Positions 21,927 to 33,310 of a stretch of 64,000 nucleotides of DNA are shown here, one piece after another. Origin of the DNA: Chlorops oryzae (taxonomy: Eukaryota; Arthropoda; Insecta; Diptera; Chloropidae); NCBI GenBank assembly GCA_020466095.1, contig CM035806.1, positions 117,174,500 through 117,238,499 of the forward strand. Reading direction: 5' to 3'. Position 1 is the first letter of the stretch. Every line of letters starts with the position of its first letter. The position numbers were made by a program, and so were the translations under genes. The notes under the pieces were generated by a model, which was not told where the DNA came from, made no database searches, and worked only from the letters and a program-made list of their open reading frames with translations.

Positions 21927-22476
21927 TACTTATATGTTGCTTAATGATAATTACGGGGGAACGTAGGAGAGAAGTAAAAAGTAAGAAGGCGCTAAAAATT
22001 TCGACTGGGATTAATTCTTTTTGCTAGTGCGCCGAGGGAATTTATATATATATGTATATGTTTCCGAATATAATTATTTATTTATGTTTCTAAAAATTTG
22101 TTTATATAAAATGTGTTTTTTCTGCCGGTCGGCAGAAAAGGGTTAAAAAAGGGTTAGCCCTTTACGTTTTTACATGTGAGAATTATGGATAATGGGTACG
22201 TTTCATTACAGAAAATATTATTATTTTCTAGGGAATGTAAAGACTGATTGGCAAAAACGCATAAAAATATTGTTTTAACTACCTTTTTTAACGGCCCTAC
22301 ACGTTAAAAATAAAATTCAGAGCTAACCAATTACTTGTATAACAACTTTCAAAAGAACATATATTTTCAAACAAGCACCTTAAAGCCGACAAGACCTCCA
22401 CTTTTCCGTAAATCGCTTGTTGGAAAGCACACTACAAAACTGAACGGCGGCTTCGCTGCGTTGCACGGGTAGCAAC
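21927..22476. other. intergenic, nothing recognised
   Basis: AT-rich, no motif-bearing frame. Confidence 0.4.
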
Positions 22477-23770
22477 TAGGGTGATTGATTCGGTTAACCG
22501 CCCGGTTTTTTTCGCGCTTTGCGAGGCGGTTTTTTCTCAAAACTGATTTTTCGAATATCGAATAAATCGGTTTTTTTAAGCGAATACCCGGTTTTTTCTC
22601 CAACAGATTATTTTAACCTTCAGATAGTAATTTTCTTTCGAACGTCATACAAACTGAATATAAAAATTGCCATGAAATTACCTCTATTGACGACTTTTAC
22701 ACTAAGCAATTATATTTGTGAAACTCTTAGCGAATTCTCTTTTAGAGTTGCATTTGTGTCTACATTGAAAGTATATATAATATGTATTATCATTAGCTAC
22801 CCTGCAGGAAGTACGAGCAGTTAAACTCTAGCGTTTTACTACTTCTAATTCCACCAGTACTGGTTCTTCTTTATACCTCTGCTTATGTCTTGTTCTGTAG
22901 AAAATTAACATTGTGCGTGAGCTAAAAATCACCACTTGTACACTCGAACTAACACTTTACTAGTGCTTTGGGAAGCAATTGGGTAAATTGGATATAGTAA
23001 AACAATAGTTCTTTTTGAAAGATTTTTCACTGTGGTTTTTAAAGGTAGAATTTTTTTGGATTTCGGTGTATCAACGCTTTTTGCAATAACAATATAATGG
23101 CAATCCTTATTATTAACACGAAAAACAATTTTTCCATACAATACAAATCAGAGATCTATACGAAACTCCACCCCGTCAAACGATAAGCCCACATTTTTTA
23201 GCTCAGTTCTATTTAAATAAACCTTAAACGTGAATTTCCAACACATTAGGGGTATTCACAAAGGCGTCGGAAAATAGGAAAGTCGGAAAATTGGAAAATT
23301 TTAACTGCTTAAAAAGCTGTGCAAGATAAAAAAAGCTTAAAATTTTTTAAGAAGTCGCAATTTTCCGATTTTCCGACTTTCCAACGTTTTAAACACGCCT
23401 TTGTGAATACCCCTATTGTATTTCTTCATATACAACAAAATATTTTACGAACGATGATATATATTTTTAACTTATGGTATATCAAATGAAAATATGGCTG
23501 TTTTTAATTTATTTTATACGCTGAATGTGCAATTTTTTGTTTGGGTTTTTTTTTTTAATGTTGTAAGTTTTTTTCAAAATGGCTTTTAAATAAAACAGTC
23601 ACAAACAAATAACACCTGCCCCGAAATTTCTTTTTATTTGGATTTTTAACATAACCGGTTAGCCGGTTTTTAGTTAAATTTTATTTGCTCAATCGGTTTT
23701 TTTAATATCCTTAAATATCGGGTTATTCGAAAACCGGTTACAGGAAAATGTCGAATAATCAATCACCCTA
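22477..23770. mobile_element. non-autonomous hAT element 4
   Basis: Ends TAGGGTGATTGATT and inverted AATCAATCACCCTA; exact 8-bp duplication GTAGCAAC at 22469-22476 and 23771-23778. 1294 bp, including a nested 167-bp MITE. Both subterminal zones repeat CCGGTTTTT/CGAATA words. No intact transposase frame. Confidence 0.9.
23248..23414. mobile_element. AGGGGTATTCAC MITE, copy 1
   Basis: Ends AGGGGTATTCACAAAGGCGT and its inverse; ATT on both sides (23245-23247, 23415-23417). Nearly the same element is inserted in the Gypsy gag at 58853-59014. A left-end fragment is at 52882-52927. A 3-bp duplication suggests the Harbinger group. Confidence 0.85.
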
Positions 23771-24167
23771 GTAGCAACAGATAAACAACATAAGCGACAG
23801 ACTCGAAAAATGATTTTTCAATTTGCAATCAGCCAAAAATGTTCGAAGCACACAACGTCCAAGTACAAACGTAGGCTAAGTGTACGCGAACGTAAAGTGT
23901 ACGTGAACGCACACTCTCACGTTCTCATATTCCCCTGTAGTAAACGAGCGGTCAGTTTGCAAAATAGGACCCACCTTAGGTGAGACTGTTAGCAACTAGA
24001 CCATAAAAACTATGGAGCACGTCTAACCTAAGGTCGACCTCTATAGGTCTCACCGCTGACTGTTCCGTAAGATATCGAGGGGCGGTGAGTTCATTTTTTT
24101 TGTGTACTCTTGCTGTGCGCTTGTTGTTGTCTGCTTTAAGTTCGCATTCTGATCGACGTACCGTCAA

Positions 24168-24244
24168 GAGTTGATTAGCGTAAAGGATAAGACTCTCGCT
24201 CAGCAACCACGCAGGTCGAGGTTCGATCCCTGGCTCGGTTGGAC
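24168..24244 (+). repeat. tRNA-like unit 1
   Basis: TTAGCGTAAAGGATAAGAC, then GGTTCGATCCC (B box, 24220-24230) and a T run after 24246 that could stop Pol III. It does not fold into a full cloverleaf by eye, so a SINE head or decayed tRNA gene is likelier than a working tRNA. Confidence 0.4.
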
Positions 24245-24490
24245 ATTTTTTTTCTTCTCTATTGCCTAGAGTTTTTTTATGCTCATATTTTAATTAATTT
24301 TTTTATTAGTTAATTTTGATATATAAAAAATTTTTCTTTAATATGTAAGTATTTTCTCATATTAAAATTTTTTTTTTAAGTATTTATTTTTCACTTGAAA
24401 ATTTTTTGATATGAAAAATTCTATTTTATTTCACAACAACTTGAGCACCCAAAAACTCAAGTCAGCATTTTGATCAACATATTAAATTTC

Positions 24491-24563
24491 CTTGTTTAGC
24501 GTAATGGTTAAGACGCAGACTTACCAACCCAGAGATCAGCGGTTCGAGGTTCGTTCGAGACGA
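24491..24563 (+). repeat. tRNA-like unit 2
   Basis: TTTAGCGTAATGGTTAAGACG (A-box like) with GGTTCGAGGTTCG about 50 bases on. Same layout as unit 1, 320 bases away. Probably a SINE head. Confidence 0.4.
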
Positions 24564-25675
24564 GAAAATTAAAAAAACATAACTAATGTTTAAACAAAAA
24601 GATTTAAAAAATAAAAACAAAAAATAAACAAAATGAAAAGAAGAAAAAAAAAATAAAACAAAAATTAAAACTTTTTCCCATAAATTAACAAAATCGTCGA
24701 TTGACCTCCAACTCACACAAAACGTCTCACCATGGGTGAGTCTTATATGCACTACTCTCTTTCTAATGTAGGCCCCATGTTAAAGAGGTGAGTTGAATGC
24801 ATGTAAGAGTAAATTATGTCGGGACTAGTTGTAGTCTTTTAGAGGTTAACCATAGGTGAGTAGGGGGTGAGTCTCAATTACTGCAGGGTCCGTTAAATAG
24901 AAACGACAAAAAAATGAACACACAACGTGAGCTACGGCAACTCCCGAAATGCTAATGAGTGAAAGAGAAAGGAGATCCAGAACTGGTTTTGGTTGCAAAG
25001 TCATTTTTCGCATATTCTCTTTCCTTTCTCATCTTTGTTTTGTTTATGTTCTGTTGTGAAAAAGGTTCATATTCTTTCGATATGTGTGAAAAACGAATGA
25101 GTGAAAAGCGTAGAGCGCGTAACGCGAAATGCCGCCTCTTCTAAATCTATACTCTTTGCAAACAGTTCAATTCAAAAAGTGCTGCCACACGCACGATTTT
25201 TCTCTCTTATAGCTTACATTTTTCCTACTCTCCTCGAAAATTCCCTTTTTTAAAACAAGTATGGTCGATTCTGTAGCTGAGTGAATAGTAGTCTTCCAAC
25301 CAAGTCTACAGAAGTGAAAACAACGTGCTTGCTCCAATTTTGCGTGAGAAGAAGATCAATGTTTTTCTAAAAGTTGTTGATAATTTTGTAGTCTTGATGC
25401 CCATACCAAAAGTCGGACTTTATTCAAATTAAAAAGGATGGAAAAAACCCCTGGCATTGCTGTATTCCGAATACAACGTAAAATTATATTGAGTGGTTTT
25501 AATAAGGAATACAATAGTCACCTTGCAACTGGTTCTTTAGAAACAAAATTTGTGGAGGCCCTAAATGGACCTTAATATACCAAGCAGTTAAAAGCAATGA
25601 GAAAGAAGGCCTTTCACTGCAATGGGCAGCAAGTTAACAAAATTATTATCGATAACACTAGCTTACAAAAAAAAA
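24564..25675. other. intergenic, no gene
   Basis: Contains A-rich DNA and, at 25010-25165, an inverted diverged relative of 19685-19830. No coding sequence supported. Confidence 0.4.
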
Positions 25676-25920
25676 AGAGCAGAAACGAAATGATGGTTTT
25701 TAGACTAAATCGGAGTCGCTGATTACGAAAATGGAATCCGTTTTTTTTCCCAAAAAATAGTTTTTGAGATATGGGCAAAAACGTGTTTTTTGGATACTTT
25801 ACGAGATTTTGCCAAATAACTCCAAAACGGCTCGTCTAAATAAAATAAAATTTTATCAGCATGAAGCAAAAAACTTTCCTCTTTGCAACGATATATCATT
25901 TGTTACAATCGGTGTCTTAT
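25676..25920 (+). repeat. inverted repeat arm, left
   Basis: Inverted, roughly 85-90% similar to 31853-32097 (for example CCAAATAACTCCAAAACGG and ACGAAATGATGGTTTT). The 5.9 kb between them holds the Mag-like element, a satellite scrap and a MADF-like frame. Confidence 0.7.
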
Positions 25921-26114
25921 ACCCAAAACAGATTACAGCCGAAATACGAAATTAAAAACCGCTAATGCAAATCACAAAAACAGGTCTCCAGACTGTAAAT
26001 GCGCATTACCTTCTTGCAGTTTGCTGAAAGCACGGTTGCCATTTAAAAAATATAAGGGTAATTGAAAAAAGAGCCAATTTGACTTAAAAAAAAGCCAAAA
26101 TTTGTTGTATGTAT

Positions 26115-26291
26115 TGTACCAACCCGCAATTCTAAACACGAGATGATGTTTTTATATCAAACTCTGAAACCAGACTGACTTTTATTTTCTTTCGTGTTTC
26201 ATATCTACAAATCCTTTTTCTTTTCATTAGCCTACTATATATTTGTATTTATTTATAATTCTCTTCAACTGTCGCCTACTACATTACTACA
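26115..26291 (-). repeat. 3' LTR of Mag-like element
   Basis: 177 bp, starting TGTAGTAATGTAGTAGG on the - strand and ending GGTTGGTACA; matches 30271-30447. Confidence 0.92.
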
Positions 26292-26314
26292 TCCCTTCCT
26301 TATTTTCAACTCCT

Positions 26315-27133
26315 TTATTTCTCATCCGGAAGAATCCGTTTACAATGGCTGACATGTCTTCGGAAACTCCTACCGTCTCTCTTCACTTCCACTTCCGTCC
26401 CGCTCCTTTCTACGACTTCGTATTCTTCTTTGTCAAAAACTGGTACCAATTTGTGTGGAAGTACCATGTTTTTCAATAGGACTTTATCTCCTATCTCGAT
26501 TTTAGATTCTTTTGCACCTCTTCTCTTGTCTGCCCTTTCCTTCCCTTTTTGCTTATTTATCCAATCCAAATCTCTGGCTGAATTTTCGATTGGGTCATCT
26601 GATAAATCTCGAACGTCGGGGATTTTGTCCCGAATCAGCCAATTAAACATCAGTTCTGTTGGTGGTGTTCCTGTAGTTCCGTGCGGGGTAACATTATAAG
26701 TAAAAATGAATCTCTGGATTTCTTGTTTCAAATCTCGTCCGTTTGCACTTGCAATCTTAAGGCGTTTCAGTAGCGACCTATTCATGTTTTCTACTTCCCC
26801 ATTTGCTTGAGGCCAGTATGGAGGAGTTGTTATAAGACTGATACTGTTGTCCTTGCAGAAATTTTTGAATTCGCGGCTTGTAAACTGCCTCCCGTTATCA
26901 GATCGAATCGACTTTGGAAGTCCGAGTCTACAAAAGATTTCCTGCATTATCTTTATAATATTTTCCGATGAAATACTCCTGAGGAATTTAACTTCTTGGT
27001 AGCGTGAAAAATAATCAATTAATACCAGAATATATTCGTTTGTCGGTAGCGGCCCCAGAAGATCGGTCGCCACGCATTGCCACGGACCGTTCGGAAAAAC
27101 ATGCCGACGCATAGGAGGGGGAGCCGACGTATG
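26315..27133 (-). pseudogene. Mag-like integrase fragment
   Basis: Integrase catalytic core and C-terminal region: SAPPPMRRHVFPNGPWQCV, Asp in VATDLLGP, Asp in IRSDNGRQF, Glu in QANGEVENMNRS, then a basic tail with KIEIGDKVLL and a C-terminal HVSHCKRILP. It joins the upstream pol in another frame near 27133, and the H-H-C-C zinc-binding domain that should precede it is absent. It would not be translated from pol as it stands. Confidence 0.85.
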
Positions 27134-28940
27134 CACTTTTAATGTCCAAAACCGACGATCCATCCTTCAAATGGGAGATTACATTAATTATCTCTTCATC
27201 CTTTGCACTTTCCTTTGCCAACTCCGATATAGGAACCGAAGGTGGTATGCCATCTCGGACTATTTGGTTTATGTTTTCCTCTCCATCCGCATCAAAAGAA
27301 CTCGTTTCTCCCACTTTGCAGAGCCTAGAAATAGAATCGGCAATGTTCTCCTTACCAGATCGGTAAATTACCTTAAATTTAAAAGCCTGTAAACGAAGCA
27401 ACCAACGTTCTATTCTTGCGGGTGGCCTTGACGTCGGCTTGAAAATTGCTTCTAAGGGTTTGTGGTCGGTAACAAGTTCAAATTCCAGACCCGCTAAATA
27501 ATAGTAAAACTTTTCGACAGCCCAAACTAGACCCAAACTCTCCTTTTCCGTTTGAGAATATCGCTTCTCCACTTCTGAAAGGCTTTTGCTGGCGAATGAA
27601 ATCACCCTTGGATCATTATTTCTATCAAATTGAATCAGGACTGCACCTAGAGCAACTGGACTGGCATCCGCAACAACTCGTGTCCTATTTCTTTGATCAA
27701 AAAATGATAAACCTGGAACTTTTGATAAAACATCCTTGAGTTTTTGAAAAGAGTTTTCATGATTTGAATTCCAGGAAAACTTACTGTCATGTTTGAGCAG
27801 AGACCTTAACGCGTCAGTTGCATCAGAAAGGTCAGGTACGAATTTCCCAACATATGTTACCAATCCCAAAAAACTCCTTAATTCTTCTTTGCTTTGTGGT
27901 GCTCGAAAATCTAGAATTTCTTTCATCTTCTCAGGATCCACGGATATTCCCTTGTCGGAAAGAATGTGTCCCAAAAATTTGAGTTCTGTAACCTTCTTCA
28001 AACACTTTTCGTGATTTAACGATACATCCCTTTTTCTAAGCGTGTCTAGAACTTGTTCGAGAGTTTTGTCGTGCCCGATTTCTGTACTTCCAAACACAAT
28101 AATGTCATCCAAGTAATTTAACGTATTTTGGCAAGAGGCCAATACTTCTTCCAAAACTCGTTGGAAGATTTCGGGTGCTGTATTAATCCCAAACATTAGA
28201 CGTTTATACCTAAACAATCCCTTGTGTGTTATGAATGTTGTAATTTCGCGACTGTCTTCCTCCAGTTCTAGTTGGTGATATGCATCCTTCAAATCCAACC
28301 TTGAAAAGAATTTTGCACCCCTCAGCTTAGTCATGAACGAGTCGAAAATCGGTAGCGGATAATTTTCGCGCCGAATTGCTATATTGGCTCTTCGCATATC
28401 AACACAAAGCCGAATGTCGCCATTCCCTTTCACCACAACTACAACTGGTGATATCCAATCGCTTGGTTCATGGACCGGCTCAATTATACCCTTGTTCAAA
28501 AGTTCATCTAATCTTGCTGAAACCTTTTCTTCTAATGCTACAGGTATACGACGTAACGGCTGCTGAACTGGCCTTACCTTTTCGTCAATGAAAAGTTTGA
28601 CGGTTACACCACTAATTTTTGGAAACGGAGGCATGGTTTCGATACTACATATGCCGCTTCCCAATCGAAGAACGTCCAACTTCATTGCCGTATCTCGTCC
28701 CAATAGCGATTGACTTCCCTTTTCGACAACGTAGAATGATGCTACTACTTCTCTACCGCTTCCAATTCCAATCGGCGCATCAAATACCTGAATAATTTTC
28801 AAGGGCTGATTTGAGGCGTAAGCTTTAAAATGGTTAGCCGACCGTGACCGAAGACCCCAAACCACCGCCTTCTGCTCCTGTAGCCTTTCCCAATCTTTTT
28901 CGCATAACAGATTTGCACGGGATCCTGAATCAATCACCAT
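27130..28940 (-). pseudogene. Mag-like pol: protease, reverse transcriptase, RNase H
   Basis: Begins MVIDSGSRANLL (aspartic protease, DSG). Reverse transcriptase follows with LDLKDAYHQLEL and the YLDD box (about residue 276), then RNase H with VADASPVALGAVL and TDHKPLEAIF and a chromatin-side ENIADSISRL. The frame stays open but after about 27130 reads junk, because a deletion fused it out of frame to the integrase core. It is in the same frame as gag, separated by one TGA (28941-28943). Confidence 0.9.
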
Positions 28941-29879
28941 TCAAATATCCTGGCCCCCAACTTTCGCCATTATCATTTCCGCGGACATCAAATCGCCGTC
29001 TACTTTCAAACAGCCGGTCTCGAAACACTCTGATTTCGGACTACCGTCTTTTTCTTCCACGCTCCTTACTTCCGACGTCGTTGTCCGTCGCCGTTTACTT
29101 TCCCAAAACTTATTTCCTTTCCAGCTTTTTTGAGACTTCGAGTTGCATTTGCGTGCGAAGTGACCAATTAATGAGCACCTTTTACACTTGGCGTTCCTGG
29201 CCGGACATTCTGGGCTATTGGCTGCATGATCCTTATACCCACACCTACCACATCCATCATTTCCCACAAATCTTCCTCGTTTCACTGACACCTTGCTTAC
29301 CGATTCCGTCTCCTTGCTACCAAGCATTTCCAAAGAGCCCTTATTAACCTGCTCAAATATCTTACAGCGTTCCACAACTTCATCCAAGCTTTGTTCTCTT
29401 TCCAACAATTGCTTCCTTAGGTCGATTGGTGCCCAGGAGTCTATAATCCGATCCTTTAGGCAAATCTCTAGGACTTCGTCCTTAGTAGACCCGAAGAAAC
29501 ACTTAGACGCTTGTTGTCTTAAGCGTAAGAGAAACTTATTTAAAGTTTCTCCTTCCGAAGGCATTAACTTCCAGAACAAATGCCTCTCCAAAATTGAATT
29601 TCGTTTAGGTGAAAAATATTCATCCAATTTCTTCACCAAAACTTCAAACACATCATTCTCCTTTTCCCCATCATATTCGACAAGAGCCCCTGGAATACTA
29701 AACATGACTCCTTGTAATTGAGATCCTCCCAAATGTAGTAACTTGTTCTTCTTCTTGATCACCGACGTAATTTCTTCCGATTGAAGATAAAGACTAAATG
29801 ACCGGAACCAAATTTTCCACTCTTCGCCCAACATCGTCTTATCGATGATATCACATAAAAATGGCTTAACCTCTGCCAT
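28941..29879 (-). CDS. Mag-like Gag
   Basis: 312 residues from the ATG at 29879. The capsid-like region has YFSPKRNSILERHLFWKL and LLRLRQQASKC, typical of Mag-clade Gag, then two zinc knuckles (CGRCGYKDHAANSPEC and CKRCSLIGHFARKC, about residues 210-250). It packages the element RNA. Ends ...KVGGQDI then TGA, with the protease frame following directly. Confidence 0.88.
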   Translation of the reverse strand: MAEVKPFLCDIIDKTMLGEEWKIWFRSFSLYLQSEEITSVIKKKNKLLHLGGSQLQGVMFSIPGALVEYDGEKENDVFEVLVKKLDEYFSPKRNSILERHLFWKLMPSEGETLNKFLLRLRQQASKCFFGSTKDEVLEICLKDRIIDSWAPIDLRKQLLEREQSLDEVVERCKIFEQVNKGSLEMLGSKETESVSKVSVKRGRFVGNDGCGRCGYKDHAANSPECPARNAKCKRCSLIGHFARKCNSKSQKSWKGNKFWESKRRRTTTSEVRSVEEKDGSPKSECFETGCLKVDGDLMSAEMIMAKVGGQDI

Positions 29880-30020
29880 TCCAAAAGCCCAACTACTGAA
29901 TCTGTTGAAGCAGAGAGAAGAAAGGAAAAAAAAAATTTAAATCCATTATAGCTCATGTCGTTCCGCCAATTTCCAGGTACACTATAGTGTTTAATTCCTT
30001 TCAAAAATTAATGAGCCTTA

Positions 30021-30160
30021 CAGCCATACCAATGGCCTCAACCATTTGCACAATTTAACGCGCACCACAGCCATACGATTGGCCTAAATCATTTGCACAA
30101 TTTAACGCGCACCACAGCCATACCAATGGCCTAAATCATTTGCACAATTTAATGCGCACC
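30021..30160 (-). repeat. three 47-bp tandem units in Mag-like leader
   Basis: Unit starts at 30021, 30068 and 30115 (CAGCCATACCAATGGCC...), about 95% alike, in the untranslated leader between the 5' LTR and gag. Confidence 0.9.
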
Positions 30161-30270
30161 CTCCACTCCTCGAGGAGCCTTACCCGTATCCTTTAGGCGT
30201 AAAAACTTATATTCTTATGGAAATCCTTCCTTAGAGAAAAACAAAGGTCCTTATCCGCCTTCGTCGCCAA

Positions 30271-30447
30271 TGTACCAACCCGCAATTCTAAACACGAGAT
30301 GATGTTTTTATATCAAACTCTGAAACCAGACTGACTTTTATTTTCTTTCGTGTTTCATATCTACAAATCCTTTTTCTTTTCATTAGCCTACTATATATTT
30401 GTATTTATTTATAATTCTCTTCAACTGTCGCCTACTACATTACTACA
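30271..30447 (-). repeat. 5' LTR of Mag-like element
   Basis: 177 bp, same as 26115-26291. The leader and primer-site-like sequence follow on the - strand at 30270. Confidence 0.92.
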
Positions 30448-31122
30448 TGTAAAAATCCAAATATTGTGATGTAAATTAGGTCCGCCAAATCTTAAAGCTG
30501 CAATTTTACCTTTTAATTATTAGTGACTTCAATTATTTGATATGTTCGCACGCTTTGAACTGGTTGTTGAGTAAATTTTCTCTTGGCGAAAGAAACCCAA
30601 AAAAGAGCCATATAAAATAAAAAAGGGTCACAGCGCGAAACATCAACTGTGGCAGCCGTGACTGACAGTAAACTTGCCATATGTTGCCAATAAATAGCAA
30701 AAATACCATAACTTTCGGTAGCTTTTTCTTAGAGCTGCCAGACAAAAATCGGCTAATTCACGCTTAGAGTTGTGCATTTATTTAATCAAATTCAAGTCAA
30801 ATGCACGACATAATGCAAAATTAAGCCGTTGATTTGCATTAATGGTGTAATCTGTTTAGGGTATTATGCCGCCTTTACATCTGTTGGCAATTATACAAAT
30901 TCAAAAAGCAACTCTGCCAACTGTAATGTAAGGGGCAAAGCAACCCATTCAACCAACGAGTTGGCTGTATTGCCACTGACAGAAATTTTTCATTGGCAAC
31001 TATTGTCTAAACAAGTGTAAAGGCTCTTTCAACGCAAGTTGAAAATTTTTCAACGACGTTGCCAGTGAGTTTTCCGTTGACTGCTCGTTCGTAAATTGAA
31101 ATAAGTTGGTGATGTTGAAGAA

Positions 31123-31326
31123 ATGGAAACTACCTCAGAACCAACTACACCATTGCCAAAAAAACGAGGCCGTACAAGTAATTTTAAATTTACTGACGAG
31201 CAGTGCTATCAAATAATAGCAGAAGTGGAAAAAACCCCTTGCCGATGGGACATAACCTCTCCTTTATATAAAAATAGGAACGAAAACCAACTTAAACTAC
31301 CGATGCTCTCCCCAGTTGCTAAATAA
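31123..31326 (+). pseudogene. MADF-like DNA-binding fragment
   Basis: 67-codon frame with KFTDEQCYQIIAEVEKTPC and WDITSPLYKNR, resembling the first half of a MADF (Myb/SANT-like) domain. The Trp-containing second half is missing, and 101-bp satellite follows from 31396. Such proteins accompany Harbinger transposons as well as host genes. It is a truncated copy, not a supported gene. Confidence 0.35.
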
Positions 31327-31395
31327 CGCAATGTTGCCACGAGCCGCTCTGCTGGTGAGATTGCCTTCCGAAAATAAGTGTCTCTTTTCTGAATC

Positions 31396-31645
31396 AACGG
31401 TTAAAATCTGACCAAGACCATCATCTGCGAAATTCGCAAAAATGTGATTATCACTATTTTGAATTGAGTATTTCGCAGCTAGACATAATGTCCTCTAACG
31501 CTTAAAATTTTACCATGACCACCATTCGAGAAATTCGCAAAAGTTTGATTTTCACTATTTCGCATTGAGTATTTCGCAGCTAGACATAATGTCCTCTAAC
31601 GGTTAAAACTTGACCATGCTCACCATCCGCGTAAATTTTGTGCTT
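31396..31645 (+). repeat. 101-bp satellite, short array
   Basis: About 2.4 units of the same satellite as 35040-36025 (GAAATTCGCAAAA, GAGTATTTCGCAGCTAGACA, TGTCCTCTAAC). Confidence 0.85.
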
Positions 31646-31852
31646 AATAATAATCTCGAGTTTTAGAAGCTAAATCGAAGTACAGATAAGGTATAAATAG
31701 ATATCCAAGCTAGAACAACGAAAACGGCAGAAATTTTTGTTAAGGTAATGTTTTAACATATTTCAGGCTGAGGAAAAGGTATGTGTGCAATCGGCTTAGC
31801 CGATGTAAACTTCTTTACTTGTTTCAAGTTCAAATGCTTATAGCTCAAAAAC

Positions 31853-32097
31853 TAAGACACCGATTGAAACAAATGATATATCTTTGCAAAGGAGAAAGTT
31901 TTCTGCTTCATGGTGATAAAATTTTATTTTATTTAGACGAGCCGTTTTGGAGTTATTTGGAAAAATCTCGTAAAGTATCCAAAAAACACGTTTTTTGCCC
32001 ATATATCAAAAACTATTCTTTGGGGAAAAAAGGGATGCCATGTTCGTGATCAGCGACCCCAATTTAGTCTTAAAACCATCATTTCGTCTCTGCTCTC
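31853..32097 (-). repeat. inverted repeat arm, right
   Basis: Partner of 25676-25920. Confidence 0.7.
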
Positions 32098-32230
32098 GCG
32101 AAAGTTTTAAATTCTGTAAACTAGTGTAATGCATTGTACCTGTACTTGAATATACAACTTTGAGTTTTAAAAATATTATTTTTCATAAGAAGAGCTGGGA
32201 AGAGTATTTATTTAAATTTTTGATCTCAAC

Positions 32231-32431
32231 TAGAGCTGGGCGCGTGAGTGATATTTCACGCACGCTCACGCACGCTCTTATTGCAAATCACGCACAATCA
32301 GTGATGCCAACTCTTTAAAAACGCAATGCGTAACTGTTTCGTCAAAAAGGGCTAAAAAAGGGGCTAAACCGCGGTAAGCTAAAAAGGGCTAAATTAAACC
32401 AAAAAAAAACAAGTAAGGGTGTTATAGTCAG
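32231..32431. mobile_element. two fused hAT-like fragments
   Basis: TAGAGCTGGGCGCGTGAG (32231) with CACGCACGCTC repeats is cut at 32299 by CAGTGATGCCAACT and GGGCTAAA words. The same two types meet in the same order at 53179-53883. Confidence 0.45.
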
Positions 32432-33245
32432 GCGAGCCTGACAATAGAATACCCGACACAGACACACGTGTTCAAATAACTTTTAATATCAAGAGGTGTT
32501 TAAGGCCATAAGGGGCCCCATATACCGACTTTTCTTAGATTTCTTTATGAAAACTGCCCCTTTACCACGCCCACTTTTCCAATTTTTGTTGAACTATAAT
32601 CGGAGGCTTAAATATACGCTAAAATTTTAAATTTCATTAAAATATTTCGAAAAAGTCTGATTTTAAGGCAGTTTTGGGATTTTCGTGACAGACCCTAGTA
32701 CTGGAGGTACCCTTAAAAATGGCCCGATCAAGGAATTTTTTTGGGAGGATGTTAAAGGCTACAAAGGAAGCATAAGTGCCAAATTTCGTTCAAGTCCCAT
32801 TTGAATTTCGGGTGTAGGAGACAATTTTCGAAAACCGCCCTTCTGCCACGCCCACTTTTTTAATTTTTTGAAATAATATTACTGGCCTTTAAATATGATC
32901 AAATATCCAATTTCATCAAAATATGTTGAAAAACTTCGCTTTTAGAGCAGTTTTTGTGATTTTCGTAACATACCCTAGTACTGGAGGTACCCCTAAAAAT
33001 GGTCCGATCCGGTCCATTCTCGAACTTGTTCTTACTCATGTCGCAGATAACTGTATACAAACAGACGGACAGACGGACAGACAGACAGACGGACGGACGG
33101 ACGGACATGTCTAAATCGAATCTCCTGGTGACACTGATCATTTCTATATACATTTCGTATAGTCTATCTCGACCGATTCTGGGTGTTACACACAACCACA
33201 CAAACGCAATATACCCTCGACACAGAGTGTGTCGGGTATAAAAAC
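32432..33245 (-). repeat. mini-me-like repeat, copy B
   Basis: Inverted relative of 8403-9275, with GGACAGAC repeats at about 33066-33108 and GTGTCGGGTATA at its end. Confidence 0.7.
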
Positions 33246-33310
33246 CAAAAAGGGATATCAAAAGTATTTTGTTTGTTCAACCTCAAGTGGGCGCAGATGA
33301 AATTGTACAT

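Larger units (their letters stand above)
26115..30447 (-). mobile_element. Mag-like LTR retrotransposon, internally deleted
   Basis: Two 177-bp LTRs, identical by eye (26115-26291 and 30271-30447), read TGTAGTAATG...TTGGTACA on the - strand. Flanks TGTAT/TGTAA form an imperfect 5-bp duplication. Next to the 5' LTR on the - strand is TTGGCGACGAAGGCGG, a primer-site-like sequence as in Mag elements; next to the 3' LTR is the purine tract AATAAGGAAGGGA (26292-26304). Gag and Pol follow the Mag pattern, but the integrase zinc-binding part is missing. Matching LTRs indicate recent insertion. Confidence 0.92.

Noticed and set aside
24168..24244. Functional tRNA gene
   Set aside because: A B box is present but no full cloverleaf or anticodon arm can be drawn by eye.
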